Part shown: positions 36,077 through 47,569 of the stretch, one piece after another | How positions within the stretch are numbered: the stretch's first letter is position 1 | Layout: each line of letters starts with the position of its first letter | Program-made: the position numbers and the translations under genes | Notes under the pieces: generated by a model | Database searches by the model: none | Told to the model about the DNA's origin: nothing | Seen by the model: only the letters and a program-made list of their open reading frames with translations | Source: Heterotrichella gracilis | Taxonomy: Eukaryota; Sar; Xanthophyceae; Tribonematales; Xanthonemataceae | Assembly (NCBI GenBank): GCA_032358255.1 | Contig: JAULBX010026152.1 | Span: 1-51,884 of the forward strand | Reading direction: 5' to 3' | DNA length: 51,884 nt

Positions 36077-36671
36077 TTACTCTGCTGGCTTCTCCTGCAA
36101 GGCAAAAGTGGCACACCTTTACTAGGACCATAGGGGATAGAACATGTACCACCACGCCAAAGGAACATCAGAGGTAGTGGAGCCACAGGGACAGCGCATT
36201 CAGCGGCCAGACGTGGCAAGGGACATACTGGCTCAACCCTGCTCCTGCAGGCAATAGGTCCACACCCACGGTCTACCAAAGCTGTGCAGAGTGAATATAG
36301 GGTTTACGGGGTCGAATATAGGGCTTTAAACCCTAAACCCTACACCTGCCCAGTACAAGCCCCTGAAACCCCCGGCTTACCGCTGGTGTTCCGTGGGAGG
36401 CCTTCAGGTCATCCACCAGGGCGCCGGGTGTGCCCGCAACGCCGCCAGCCAAGCCCTTGATCCCCGCCAGGATCTCGCTGCCCCCGGCCTTGAGGCCCCC
36501 GGCGATGTCACCGCCAGCCGCGGAAAACTCCCCGTGCGCCAGCTTGCTTCCAAAGTCTGACACTCCGGTGACCACCTTGTCGATCATCCCCTCTGCGGCA
36601 ACGGTGCCCTCCCCCTTTGGCGCGGCCTCCCCCGTGGGGAAGGGGATGCTGGCGCTGGAGTTGGTGGCCAT
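36077..36671 (-). CDS. Small Gly/Ala-rich protein of unknown function
   Basis: Two exons, 36671-36381 and 36094-36077, give 102 residues: MATNSSASIPFPTGE at the start, then GMIDKVVTGVSDFGSKLAHG, repeated GG-containing amphipathic stretches (GDIAGGLKAGGSEILAGIKG, LAGGVAGTPGALVDDL) and the end ASHGTPA|EKPAE. The second exon codes only EKPAE plus the stop. There is no signal peptide or membrane segment, and the repeating Gly/Ala pattern suggests a flexible or LEA-like helix; that is inference. A telomere-like CCCTAAACCCTACA string sits in the intron at 36329-36343. Confidence 0.7.
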
Positions 36672-38544
36672 GGTGGAGCGGCTGCACACAGCAGGGTGTA
36701 GGGATTAGGGCCAGGTGTACACAGCCCAGGGAATAAGGTGTAGGGTGTCACACAGCACGTGGCTGGGTTGATGGCCACACAGCGCGAGGGAGGGTTGTAG
36801 GGTGTCAAACAGCACAGGGCAGGGTTTGGGGGCAGACAGAGCAAGGTAGGGTTTTAGGAGGTCACACAGCGCATCGTAGGGATTAGGGCCACACAGCCCA
36901 GGGTTAGGGTGTCACACAGCTGGGTGTGATGATATTGGGAAAATCTGAGGGTGGCGTAGGTGGGAGGTGATGCCCGCCCGCACACAGCAGGGTGTTAGGG
37001 TTTAGGGCCACCCAGCGCAGGGTTATAGCGTAGTGCTGGTTGTTGCCTACCACCTGGCTAAGCAAGTAGCTGGCCTGTTGTATCACAGCTCAGGTGACAT
37101 GGTTCAAGCGAGTGGTACCTTGCACACAGTCCCCCTGACCTGAGCCTGCAGGTGTGATGGATTACAAGAGCAAGACTATCTCTGCAGCCCCTGGCCAGTT
37201 GCTGTTCCAGCTTGTAGCTAGTATCTAGAAACACGGTGACACAGCAGCAGTGGGACCTCGAGTGCACAGCCAGAAACACAGCTAGGACCCTGCGTACCTG
37301 TTGGTGGTTTGGGGGCGGTGTGTGTGGTGGGTGGGTGGGCAACCTACAAGGCAGGCAGTGTGTCAGCAGAGCTTCAAAGGTGGGAGCGAGCAAGGTTGTT
37401 CATCCACTAGAGACTGTGGTAGAAACGACACCAACCAACCCCGAAGCTTTAGTTCGTCCCGGACCGGGATTCGCACAAGGGCAGGGGATTACCCAAGATG
37501 CTGGATGAAAAGGTGCTCTTGTGTGCTAAGAAACGGAGTTTTCATACCGACCACTGTAACTGCAATGAACATTAGAAAGGTCGCGAGAAAGGCAATTGCA
37601 AACCTGAGCAACGTGGTAGATGAACCCGCCTTACCCTAGTTGCCCCCGGGACCCTACCGACAAATAAACGCGTAGATCTCGCGTGGCTTGGATAACGCAC
37701 AGCAAAATCCCTTTTCCCTACCCACTGCCTTCCAGCGGCAACGCTATTTGGTGCGGTGCTATGTGGAATTGGGTCCCAACAACCCTCTGCAACCGAAAGT
37801 TGTCAGGTGCGTAACGGCTGGTGGGTTCGACACGATACAACGCTCAAGTACCTGGATTGCACTTGACTTAAAGAGCACTAAGGGTGGCCAGCTCGCCGCT
37901 GCGCCGATGGCGCCGTGATAAGAGGTGTTTTGGCGCACAGGTTTGGGGTACCATGACACCACGTGCCTCAGCACGCGGGGGGCGTGCCCACTGGATGTGC
38001 CGAGTTTCTAGCCAGCGCTTACCTGGAGCACTGCAGACAGCTTGATTGAAGAGGTGGGCAGAAGTAACAAAGCCCGCCACGCCTCGCTATCTATAGCTTA
38101 TACTCGTACAAAGATATTCCGGGTCGGCACGCTTCTCGAGCAAGTGTGTCGACGTGGCATCTCTCGCCACGCGGCAGCTGGAGAGCCTTGCCAGTTTGGC
38201 ACTGCCAGCGCACACACATGCGGACGCACTGTGCAGGATGCAGCTCGTATATATGCGTTGAATGCACGCAACTTGCCTCCACCTCCAGTACCTGATCGCT
38301 ACCCATACCACGGCAACTCTGCTTTTTACTTGGAGGACTCCCACCCCCCCATCTCCTGATGGCATGCATCTAACGTGACTTCACGTCGCCTGCACTGACC
38401 CATCGCCGAGCCAATTCCTTTCCCGTCACCGAAATTCGCCCAATTCAAAGCAGCCTTAAGTCACCCATGTCAGCTTGTATCACGGGTTCATAAGCTGGCC
38501 TCCAAATCTGCTAGCTGCTGGCATCGGGGTGCAGAACTTTCGAG
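36672..38544. other. Spacer between divergent genes
   Basis: Lies between the minus-strand small protein and plus-strand ERO1, so both promoters should be here. The left 400 bases are full of reiterated cacacagc/gggtttaggg strings (36690-37025). A palindromic tcccggaccggga occurs at 37458-37470. A 76-residue plus frame (37688-37918) lacks further support. Confidence 0.35.
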
Positions 38545-41500
38545 ATGGGGCAGCCCGTGAAAGGCCCATCTAAACGAGCCAACGGGGGCTTCACGGGCTT
38601 CGCCAGCGTGGCAGTTTTGCTTTTGGCCATAGGAGCTACCCACCGGTTCTATCCAATACAAGAGTACGCCCCAGTAGTACAAACCTATATCGACTCAGCG
38701 GTCTCTCAATCACGGCTTGCAGCAAGCACTTCTTTGACGTGGTTGCAAGCGCATTTTCAAAAACCTGCGCCAGAAAGCTGCGCCTGCGAGGTGAGTTCCC
38801 CCCTGTTATCAAGCTGCCATCGTCATACCACTGCAGAATTGGTGCTTTTGTAGTGGTATGTGCATGCATATGGGCATATTTGCCCTGACTAGCCTTGCAC
38901 AGAGGCCTTGCCTTGTACAGTCACGGTATTACTACCACACATAAACATATACTCAAACAGCAGCATACCCGTGGGAAGAAACCAAAAGTTTGCCGGCTCA
39001 TCCTGGCCGACAGTTGCTGCCAGTAAGTTTTCTCTGATTCCAATGTATTTCATCTGTGCAGGAGCCTGCCGCCGTTGCAGAAGACACGTGCCACCTCGGC
39101 AAGGATGGAACCAGCTGCTGTAAGTAGCGCACTCACACACGCATACAAGCACAGCCTTCGTGCCCTGCAAGCTTGCCCATGGTTGCACTTACGCGGGTGC
39201 TGCTGCTCTTCGAGCATCACAACCCCTCGCACCCACCTCCTAGTACACACACCCTCGCCTTCACACTCAACCCTGCCAATGCGTCACCTGCACTGGCACT
39301 GGCACCGGGACATACGCACTACCGACACGCACTTGCACCACCACCAGCATCACCCTGCAAGCCCAATGCTGCTAATGCACCACCTGCACACCCAACTGGC
39401 CTGCAAATCCCCTCCCCATGCAAGACCCCCACCCCTCCCCACCCTCCTCCCCAGGCTGCAGCAAGCACACCATGGAGCGCCTGAACCGGGACGCGCTCCT
39501 GCCCACCCTCTCCGCGCTGGTGCAAACACCCTTCTTTAGGTTCTTCAAGGTGGACCTGTACTGCGACTGCCCGCTGTGGCCCGACGATGGCATGTGCAGC
39601 CTCCGGGACTGCAGCGTGTGCGAGTGCGAGACAGCAGAGATACCTGAGCCATGGAAGCAGGCAGAGGGGCTGGGGGGGGCAACAGCACCCAAGGCGGAGG
39701 CGGGGAAGGAGCCCGGGTGTGATGACGAAAGTGAGCGCTTGCACACAAGGCAATTAGTCACCATTCAGTGCATGGGCAGCCTGTGCGGGGTGTGTTCCCT
39801 GGCCTTGGGAGCAGGAAGCCAGATCAAGCAGTGTTTAGCGTTATGCTCCATCGCCACCCGCAGGTTGTCAGGAAGCCGAGTCCGCCCACTGTTTAGGTTT
39901 TAGGGTTTAGGGGTTTCACCGGCTGCTCACCCACTCCTCACCTGCAGGCTTCCAGGAGGCCGAGTCTGCCGTCGACCGCAGCGTTGAGCCAGCGGTGCAG
40001 CAGCAGCTGTTTAGGGTTTAGGGGTTAGGGTTTTAACGGTTGGTCCCCCTTCGCCACTGCAGGCTTCCAGGAAGCCGAGCTTGTGCATTGTTAAGGGTTT
40101 AGTTTTGGGGTTTTCACCCACTTCCCACCCCGCAGGCTTCCAGGAGGCTGAGTCCGCCGTCAACCGGAGCGTTGAGCCTGCTGTGCAGGACAAGCTGCTG
40201 GCTGTGCGGGATTGGCGGGGATTCAACAACCCCTGGATGCCTGAGGACGACGAGGGGGTGGACTACGCATACATCAACCTGGTGGCAAACCCGGAGCGGT
40301 ACACGGGGTACAAGGTGAGGGCGAGGCGGTAGGGTTTATTAGGGTTTGGGGTGGAGTATGCATACATCAACCTGGTGGCAAATCCGGAGCGGTATACGGG
40401 GTACAATGCGGGGGGAGCAGCGCACCAAAACGCCCCACGCGACATTGACTTTTACCCGACATGGAAACGGGAATGTGCACAAGGATCGCATGCCAGTTAA
40501 CACCCCTCCAAACCCGCCGCGAGAGAGCCACCCCGGCATACCCACATGACACCGGCAAGTGCACCCTCCCGTGATCAATTCCCCCCCCTCCCCAGGGCGA
40601 TCACGCGCGCAAGGTCTGGGAGGCCATCTACTCCCAGGCCTGCTTCGCCAACATCGGCGCCCCCGACACCTGCGCTGAGCACCAGATCTTCTACAAGCTT
40701 GTGTCTGGGCTGCACTCCTCCATCACTGCGCACATAGCGAGGGAGTACCTGGTGGATGAGGCCAAGGGGCTGTGGGGGCCCAACCTGGAGCTGTTCAAGT
40801 GGAGGCTGGGGAACCCAAAGGTGGGTTGGGGTGGGTGGGTGGGTGGGGATTTGGTGGGGATGCGCATGTGTCATTTGGCAACGTGAGGGTTCATATGCAT
40901 ATGTCATTTGGCAACCTGAACTTTGCGACGGGATAAAATGGGGAGCACGATTGTGCGGTAAGCGGCACGACTGGTTGGCCACCATCTGCCACACTGGAAA
41001 CAGTGTCAGTTAAGCCTTGGCTCTAGGACTGGAGTGAGGCATACCCAGACATGCTAACCTGGCTTCAAAGCTGGAAAGCAAATACTTACTTACTTACTTA
41101 TTTGGCAACGTGTGTGGTTAAAAGTCACCTGGCAAGGGCAGGCTATTTCTAATGGTGATGGTCATCATTGGAAATGTAATGTTGCTAACGACTGCTTCCC
41201 CTTGCGATGGTATTAGCGATAATACTATCAGCCACCATGCTATTGGCCATGAATGGAGTAGGTCAACACCTGCCACCCATTCAAATGTCATTGATACATG
41301 GCTCAACATGTGGACCCTCCCCCCCCGCAGGCCAAGGAGTACGTTGAGAACCTGTACTTCCTGTACGCATTTGTGCTGCGGGCCGCCCTCAAGACCGCCC
41401 CCGTGCTGCTCAAGGTGGAGTATAACACGGGCATGCCGGAGGAGGACGCGCGCACTAAGGCGCTGGTGCAGCAGCTGGTGGGTGGAGAGGGGTAAAGGGG

Positions 41501-42660
41501 GATTGAACGGTGGGGTGGGGGGGTGGGGGGGGGCAAGGAGGCGCTAATGCCACCAGTGCTGACCTCTTCTTAAATATAGCTTTTATCTCCAATATGAGAC
41601 ATCACCTTGTTGTCTGTGAGAAGGCCATGTCTGCCTCCCTGTGCTGCCCCAAGACTGTTGCAAAACCCTAGCCAGGGCCTTGCTCCAAACCTTATCCACC
41701 ACTTCTCTTAACATTTTGGCGCTGGCTTGCCCCCTGCACTGCTACGCCCAACCCTGACTATACCCTAGCTTGATTTGCCTTCAATGGGGCATGCGGCGTG
41801 GAGAGTTGTTACTAAGTTGCCCTTTAACCCACTACAAAAAGTGGGAAACCCCTGTCTTGTTTAGTTGGTGCTAGGGTGTGTGGTCAGTGTTGGTCAACTT
41901 GCCTCTTCCCTGCACTGCAGCCCCAAACCCTGACTTAAACCCTGCCTTTTTTTAGGTCAACAGCGAGGCGCTCCGCCTTGCCTGCCCCGTGCCCTTCGAC
42001 GAGGGTCGGCTGTGGAAGGGCGAGGGCGCGGGCGAGCTCATGTCCCAGCTGCGCAGCAACTTCCGCAACATCACGCGGGTCATGGACTGCGTGGGCTGCG
42101 AGAAGTGCAAGCTGTGGGGCAAGCTGCAGCTGCTAGGTGGGTGGTGGGGGTGGAGTGGTAGGGGTGGTGGAGGTTTGGGGGTGCAGGGTGTGTTGGGGAT
42201 GCGGGGATGGTATTTGAGCATGTGGCTGCATGCGCTGTCAAGGGGTGGGTCACCCATGTCATGCTTGTGAGGTTGAAATACAAAGTTGCACTCCCGCAAC
42301 CTGCGGTGATCACCGAAGATGAGTAGCCACACTACCCCACGCCAGTCCCTCAATGCCCTCTTCCCTAAACCCTAAACCCTAAACCCTCCCATCCCTCCCG
42401 CAGGCATCGCCACATCCCTCAAGGTGCTCTTCTCCTCAGACTCCTGCCCAGGTGCACCCGAGCCCCCCGCACCCCTGCTGCTGGAGCGCAACGAGGTGAT
42501 TGCCCTCATCAACCTGCTGGAGAGGCTGGCACAGAGCGTGGAGACGGTGAGATCACTGAGCCTACAGCTGGTGGAGGAGCCTGGCAGCTTTGCGGATGGG
42601 CTGGGGGCGATCGACGCGCTGACGGGGGCGGCGGTGGGCGCTGCAGCGGCGGCGTTGTGA
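38545..42660 (+). CDS. ERO1: Endoplasmic reticulum oxidoreductin 1
   Basis: The FAD-dependent oxidase that re-oxidises protein disulfide isomerase in the ER lumen, passing electrons to oxygen. Eight exons, 38545-38790, 39062-39119, 39455-39730, 40136-40314, 40596-40820, 41331-41477, 41956-42136 and 42404-42660, encode 522 residues with every phase matching. An N-terminal membrane anchor (GFASVAVLLLAIGATHRF) fits a type II signal anchor. The shuttle pair CxxxxC lies in DDGMCSLRDCSVCEC (Cys149/Cys154), and the inner active-site CxxCxxC in MDCVGCEKCKLWGK (Cys422/425/428). Other family marks are TPFFRFFKVDLYCDCPLWP, SGLHSSITAHIA and FNNPWMPEDDEGVDY. An upstream stop and the anchor position support the ATG at 38545. 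It is the only clear plus-strand gene here. Confidence 0.96.
39862..40085 (+). repeat. Three partial copies of the start of ERO1 exon 4
   Basis: The edge caggcttccaggaggc appears at the real exon (40133 onward) and in diverged form near 39860, 39946 and 40060. The 39946 copy extends about 60 bases (through gttgagccagcggtgcagca). TTTAGGG-type strings follow each one. Confidence 0.9.
40345..40412 (+). repeat. Copy of the end of ERO1 exon 4
   Basis: gcatacatcaacctggtggc (40359-40378) and its flanks repeat 40266-40314 with five or so changes. A gggtttattagggtttgggg string lies between the two. Confidence 0.9.
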
Positions 42661-43140
42661 TGGGGGTGGCGGGGGCTAGTTTTCATGTTTTAGGATTGAT
42701 TGATAGGGCAGGGCGGGCTTCAATTTGCTGGAGAGGCTGGCGCAAGGCGTGGAGATCATGCGGGCGCTCGGCTTACAGCTAGTGGGGGACCCTGGGGGCG
42801 ATTGATGGGCCGGCCTGGGCGCCCGCGGGTGCTGCAGCGGCGGCAGCGGCGTGATCCAATTGGCAGGGTTAGTTTCTTAAGCAGATCGGTTGATAGGGCA
42901 GATCACTCATCAACCTGCTGGGCAGGCTGGTGAACAGTGTGGAGACCTTACGGGCGCTCAGCCTACAGCTAGGCTGAGGGACTCGGGGAGCTTTGCGGGT
43001 GGGTTGCGGGCGATTGATGGGCTGATGGGGGCAAGGGGGGGAGAGGGGGGCAGCAATGGCGAGTGTGATGGGAGTGGTGAGGGGGCTTTCAGATGGGTGG
43101 GCGGGCGCTTTGATGGCTTTTGTTGTCATTGGCGTTAGCC
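42661..43140 (+). pseudogene. Two decayed copies of the ERO1 3' end
   Basis: Around 42726-42850 and 42895-43060 the sequence repeats the last exon (42500-42660): ctgctggagaggctggc, gtggagac, then cttacagct and gcgattgatgggct. Both are frame-broken and lie directly downstream of the true stop. Confidence 0.85.
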
Positions 43141-43959
43141 TGGCTCTAGAGCCGTTGGCCCACTCTGGTGAGTTATCATTGCCGCACTTGAGCTGGCCTG
43201 CCACCCAATGCCCGCATGCAAGCTGAACACTGACCGACTGAAGTCCGCTGGATTTTTGAATTCATTATGAAATCATTATAGAGAGGGTAGGGGGTACCGA
43301 AATATTGGCGGTGCAAAAGGTAGTCAAAAGCATAACAGCAGTTACCCGTTAACTTTTAAAAAAAATGGGTTCTTCTTTTTGGACGCTGCAGCTGTGTCCT
43401 GTCAACTTGTTGATTAAACAAGTTCAGAACAGGATCAATGATCTGTCAATGATTATCAGTGCATAGTCTCTGTGCCAGTGCGGACATATGTGTCGAAGAT
43501 TGCAATTGCGCTCAGGGGAATGCGTTAAAGCACATGACGAATATTGCAAGCCAATTTGTTATGAATGTCCTGTGGCTGTGACAATATTCAAATTGACGAA
43601 TTTATCTTACCACATCACGCTAAACACTGTCCACAGCGCTTGCAGGCAATTGCAGTGAATTTCAAGCATAAATTACGCAGAAAATCAATATAGGTCACTC
43701 AAATTCCAGCCCACACTCTTGAGCACAAACACTCTGCGTGCATTGCAGATGTACGTTCGCCACCCCGGTACAAGACATGAGGACAACGTCGCGAAATTTG
43801 CCCTTGACCCAACCCCAGCCCATTACCCATGAAGAGGTGTAGACAACACGGCTTTGCCTTTGAACCAGGGGGTTGCCTCGTCTGGCCCTCACTCCTCTCA
43901 CTTGCGCACCCCACCCGCTTCCCTCCCCTCCTCTGTCCCGTCCCCTCCCCTGCTCCGCC
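43141..43959. other. Spacer between convergent ERO1 and PDH E1 alpha
   Basis: Relatively AT-rich (43250-43700). No supported gene. The 3' UTRs of both genes presumably meet here. Confidence 0.4.
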
Positions 43960-46900
43960 TCACTTGAGCACCGTCCTTGCCTCGTTATCCACCCCCCGCA
44001 TGACCGCGCCCAGGGGCTCCTTGTAGATGTGGGTCCACAGCTCAGACTCGGGTGGGTAGGGGGCGTTCTTGGCCTCCTCGACAGCGGTATCAACCTCCTT
44101 CTTCACAGCCTGGGAGAGGGGAATATGAAGTATTATTTTTCGGGAAATTAACAGATTGAAATTCTAATTAAAGTAATACCATCTCCACCCATTCTTTTCA
44201 ATCTTGAGCTCAGCCGGATCGGTTTTGAACTCTAATGAGTAGCTTGCGCGCAGTCTCCACCAGATCGCACAGATGACCCTAACTTCAACCCCCATGCCGC
44301 CCCCTTCTTCAACCCACCCCACCTCCCATCAGCCCACCCCACCTTCTCAACTACCTTCTTGAGCTCAGCGGGGTCTGTGCCAAACTGTTCCACCAGCAGT
44401 TTGCGCATGGTCTCCACGGGGTCGCGCTGCTACCCCTAAAAACCCGCGTCAACCCTCTCTTTTATACCACCACCACCCTGCTCAACCTACCCCACCTCCC
44501 AGCACCTTCAACCCACCTTCTCGATCTTCTTGAGCTCAGCGGGATCTGTGCCAAACTGCTCGGTGAGCAGCTTGCGCATGGTCTCCACGGGGTCGCGCTG
44601 CTGGCGCATGCTGCTGATCTCGTCGCGCGTGCGGTAGGTGGAGCCGGGGTCGGACATGGAGTGGCCGTGGTAGCGGTAGGTGTCCATCTCAAGGATGATG
44701 GGCCCGTTGTCCACTGCGTACGCCTTAGCGTAGGCCACGCCCTGGTGGTGGGATGGGGGGTGGGTGAGGGTGTGGTGAGGTGTGCGGATGGGGTGGGTGA
44801 GGATGTGGTGCGGCGTGGTGTGCAAAGTGTGCATGGTGGGTGGGTGGGACTGTGGGGTAGCGTGCGTGAGGTGGGTGGGGCCAGGGACCGAAACGAGTGG
44901 TTGTGGTAGCGGCAGGCGTCCATCTCTGGAATAATGGGGTTGTTATGTCCAAACCCTGGGCTAGGGTTTTCTCCCTCACCTGGCGCACCGCCAGCATGTC
45001 CCATCCTGTCGATGTGCAGGTCTGAGATGGACCTAAACCCTAAGCAACAGGCGCTTTCAGACCCTAGGCTAGGGTTTTATCCCTCACCTGGCGCACCGCC
45101 AGCACGTCCATCCCGTCGATGCGCAGGCCGGGGATGTAGTCGCCGCGGGTGTAGAAGTTGGGAGACTTGGCTGCTCGCCACTCGGCGGTACCCATGCCTG
45201 CGCACGGGGGTAAGTGCTTCAGGAGGCCAGCTTGTGGGGTTCGTGTACGTGCAGGTGCCAGTGCCTCACGCAAGGCAATACTTGGATGTGCACAATGCAT
45301 TAGCCTGGTTGTATGGAGGGGAGAAGTATCATTTAGAGGTACATGTAAATGCGTGGGGCATGTGCATTTGCATTGAGGAGCGGGCGTGGGGGCACGCAGC
45401 GTGCCTGGAGCTGGCAAGAATACCTAAACCCCAAAACCCTACCCAGGCTGCAGCAAACCCTACACCCTCCCACCGTGAACCCTTCGCCCCTACAGGCTGC
45501 GCACCATAGTGGTTGTTCTCGCAGATGAAGAGGCAAGGCAGGTCCCACAGCGCGGCGATGTTCATGGCCTCAGAGACCTGGCCCTGGTTGGCGGCGCCAT
45601 CACCGTACCTGCACAGGTAATGGGGGGTTAGGGTTTCAGGGTGTAGGGTATCTGTGCTAAGGATCACACCCCAAGGATGTCGAGTCCAACTCCTAGTATT
45701 TTGGTGGTTCCAGGTACGTCAAGTGGTGCTGTGAGTGTGCGGAGGGAACCAGTGGCACCCACACTTAGCTGCCATGGTATGTCACACAAGGCTGGGTAGG
45801 GAGCCGATGCTCAACGACCAGTGGTCACCATGTAAAATACCCCAATCAAGGGTTTGCAAGGGCGGGCAAGAGTGGGCAAGGGTGAGGGAGGCAAGGGTGG
45901 GTGAGGGGAGGGACGCACAGCCCGAGCGCCACGCAACCATCCTTCATGTACTTGTGGTAGAACGCCATGCCGGCAGCCAGCGGCACCTGCGCCCCCACGA
46001 TCCCCGCGCCACCATAGAAGTTGGCCTCCTTGCGGTACATGTGCATGGACCCGCCCTTGCCCTTGGACGCGCCCTCGAAGCGCCCCATGAGCTCCGCCAT
46101 CACCTCTTTCACGGTGCCCCCCCTGCCGATGTGCGTGCAGTGGTCGCGGTAGGAGGTCATGATGGAGTCCTTTTTGGTGATGGCGGCCTCAATGCCCACC
46201 TGGACCGCCTCCTGGCCGTCATACCTGGTCGGGGAAGGAGTTGATTGATTACAAGAGGGAAATAAAAGAAGTAAACAAGGGGTGTACCCAGCCCTGGGTA
46301 GCCTGTCCTGGAGCAGGTGCGTTGTTAGAGAGCGATGGCAGAGGAGAGGAAGGGCACTACCCCTTCCGCATCATCCCGAAGGTACCTCTCCTGTACACTG
46401 TTTCCCCTGCCAAGGATCCTGGATGTAGATTAGGGAAATTGAACGAGACAGTCTACCTGGCCGTAATACGTGGATGGGGTAAGTTAGGTGAATTGAATGA
46501 GGAGTTTAGCAGGCTGTTCATCTGGAACAGGTGCGTTGATAAAGGGGGATTGGAAGAGGGAGGGCATCACCCTCCTGTCCACTCCTCCCCTCCCACCTTG
46601 GGCAGTGGGAAGGTGTGAGGGGAAGCCTGGAAGGGATCTGCGGATGGATGCAATCATGAAGGAGAGCATACTTGAGCCCCCTTGCGACGGGTAACCTTAT
46701 GGTCACATGCACAGCAGTGGGAGACTCTCACTGCGTTATGAGAGGCTTCTCTCTCAAGGAGGAAGTGGAGGGAGTCAACCAAAGACGGTGGCTGCATGCC
46801 CCCAAAGATGTTCTGCCAATCAACCACAACAGGACCTATGATAGCCCAAGCTGCACTTACAAGTGGCAGAACCCAGCGATGAACTTTGCTTTGTACGCCA

Positions 46901-47255
46901 TATCCGCTGAGATCTCCATCCTCCGCATCCTGTACATCAGCGTGAAGTATTCCAACACCTCTGATTTCGTGGTCTCAACCAAATTGCTGGGAGGGTCGAT
47001 GTGGTGAGCCTTGTAGGGACGGACCTGAAACAGTTTTGACAACGAATGAGAACCAGATCAGGGAGCCATGAGTTACTGAGCAGGCTGCACATCAAGCTGG
47101 ATTGGTGGAGGGCGGACCTCTACAGTGACTGTGGGCTCGTCTGCAAAGCCGCGCTGCTGAACCATCCCGCTGGCGCATGCAGCTCCGTTCGACAGGGAGG
47201 GCCTGCACAGGGAGAGGGCTTGCAGCCCCACCCTGCCTTTCCCCAGGAGCGCCAT
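43960..47255 (-). CDS. PDHA: Pyruvate dehydrogenase E1 component subunit alpha, mitochondrial
   Basis: The thiamine-diphosphate-binding subunit that decarboxylates pyruvate in the mitochondrial PDH complex. Seven exons, 47255-47118, 47024-46861, 46224-45919, 45608-45505, 45197-45088, 44741-44517 and 44109-43960, encode 398 residues with all phases matching. The N-terminus ([20 protein letters not shown], then [12 protein letters not shown]) looks like a matrix presequence. Marks: [57 protein letters not shown], the ThDP motif GDGAANQG to ENN (206-235), and the phosphorylation loop [20 protein letters not shown], whose serines are the kinase targets in relatives. It ends [13 protein letters not shown]. 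Note GFCHLYDGQEA across the exon 2/3 junction. The start is the ATG opening the presequence. Confidence 0.96.
44203..44265 (-). pseudogene. Older decayed copy of the PDH exon-6 end
   Basis: cttgagctcagccggatcgg at 44205-44224 and gcgcgcagtctccacca at 44249-44265 align with the exon end at 44526-44597, with several indels and substitutions. Confidence 0.75.
44343..44426 (-). other. Candidate duplicated cassette exon in PDH E1 alpha
   Basis: An 84-base segment between a gcag acceptor and AAG|gtgggg donor, in phase 0 at both ends. It encodes [16 protein letters not shown] then [12 protein letters not shown], nearly identical to the last 27 residues of the exon at 44741-44517. Inclusion would add 28 residues without shifting the frame. 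Confidence 0.6.
44880..45035 (-). repeat. Two copies of PDH exon parts in one intron
   Basis: 44884-44940 (cgagtggttgtggtagcggc, then caggcgtccatctc) repeats the exon part at 44657-44712. 44977-45030 (ctcacctggcgcaccgccag, then catgtcc and gatgtgcagg) repeats the exon end at 45083-45135. Confidence 0.85.
46260..46620 (-). repeat. Tandemly duplicated intron segment of the PDH gene
   Basis: About 46290-46365 and 46495-46570 share ggagcaggtgcgttg / ggaacaggtgcgttga followed by similar agggcatcac-type text. Around 46455-46475 (ctacctggccgtaatacgtg) the exon edge ctcctggccgtcatacctgg (46210-46229) is copied. Confidence 0.7.
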
Positions 47256-47569
47256 TTTGGTGGCGGTTCTGGTACTGCTTACCCTAGCAGTCACCCAGCG
47301 ATGGGGGTGCAGCAACGGCAAATGAAGGGCTATAGACCCCGCCCCACACCACAGATTATATGTTCAACGGATGAGTGGACCTTGGGCGCAGGCTGGAGTG
47401 TTCGGTAAAGCTCTGCAAAGCCGCGTTTTAACCACCATGGCACCTGATCGCAGAAAAGCTGTTTGTGCCCACGTGGTACTCGAACGTCCCCTTTGGGGAA
47501 AAGACGCAGTATTTCAAACAATATATATTTATTTTTTGCTTTTAATTACACAAATACTCTAGATGGGCT
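47256..47569. other. Upstream region of the PDH E1 alpha gene
   Basis: Probable promoter and 5' UTR. No recognisable motif; an AT-rich stretch (atatatatttattttttgc) lies at 47521-47540. Confidence 0.35.

Noticed and set aside
37440..37520. tRNA gene (minus strand gcgaatcccgg resembles a T-arm)
   Set aside because: I could not pair an acceptor stem, D arm and anticodon arm at proper spacing.
37688..37918. 76-residue plus-strand frame upstream of ERO1
   Set aside because: No donor or acceptor context, no recognisable motif, and composition like the flanks.
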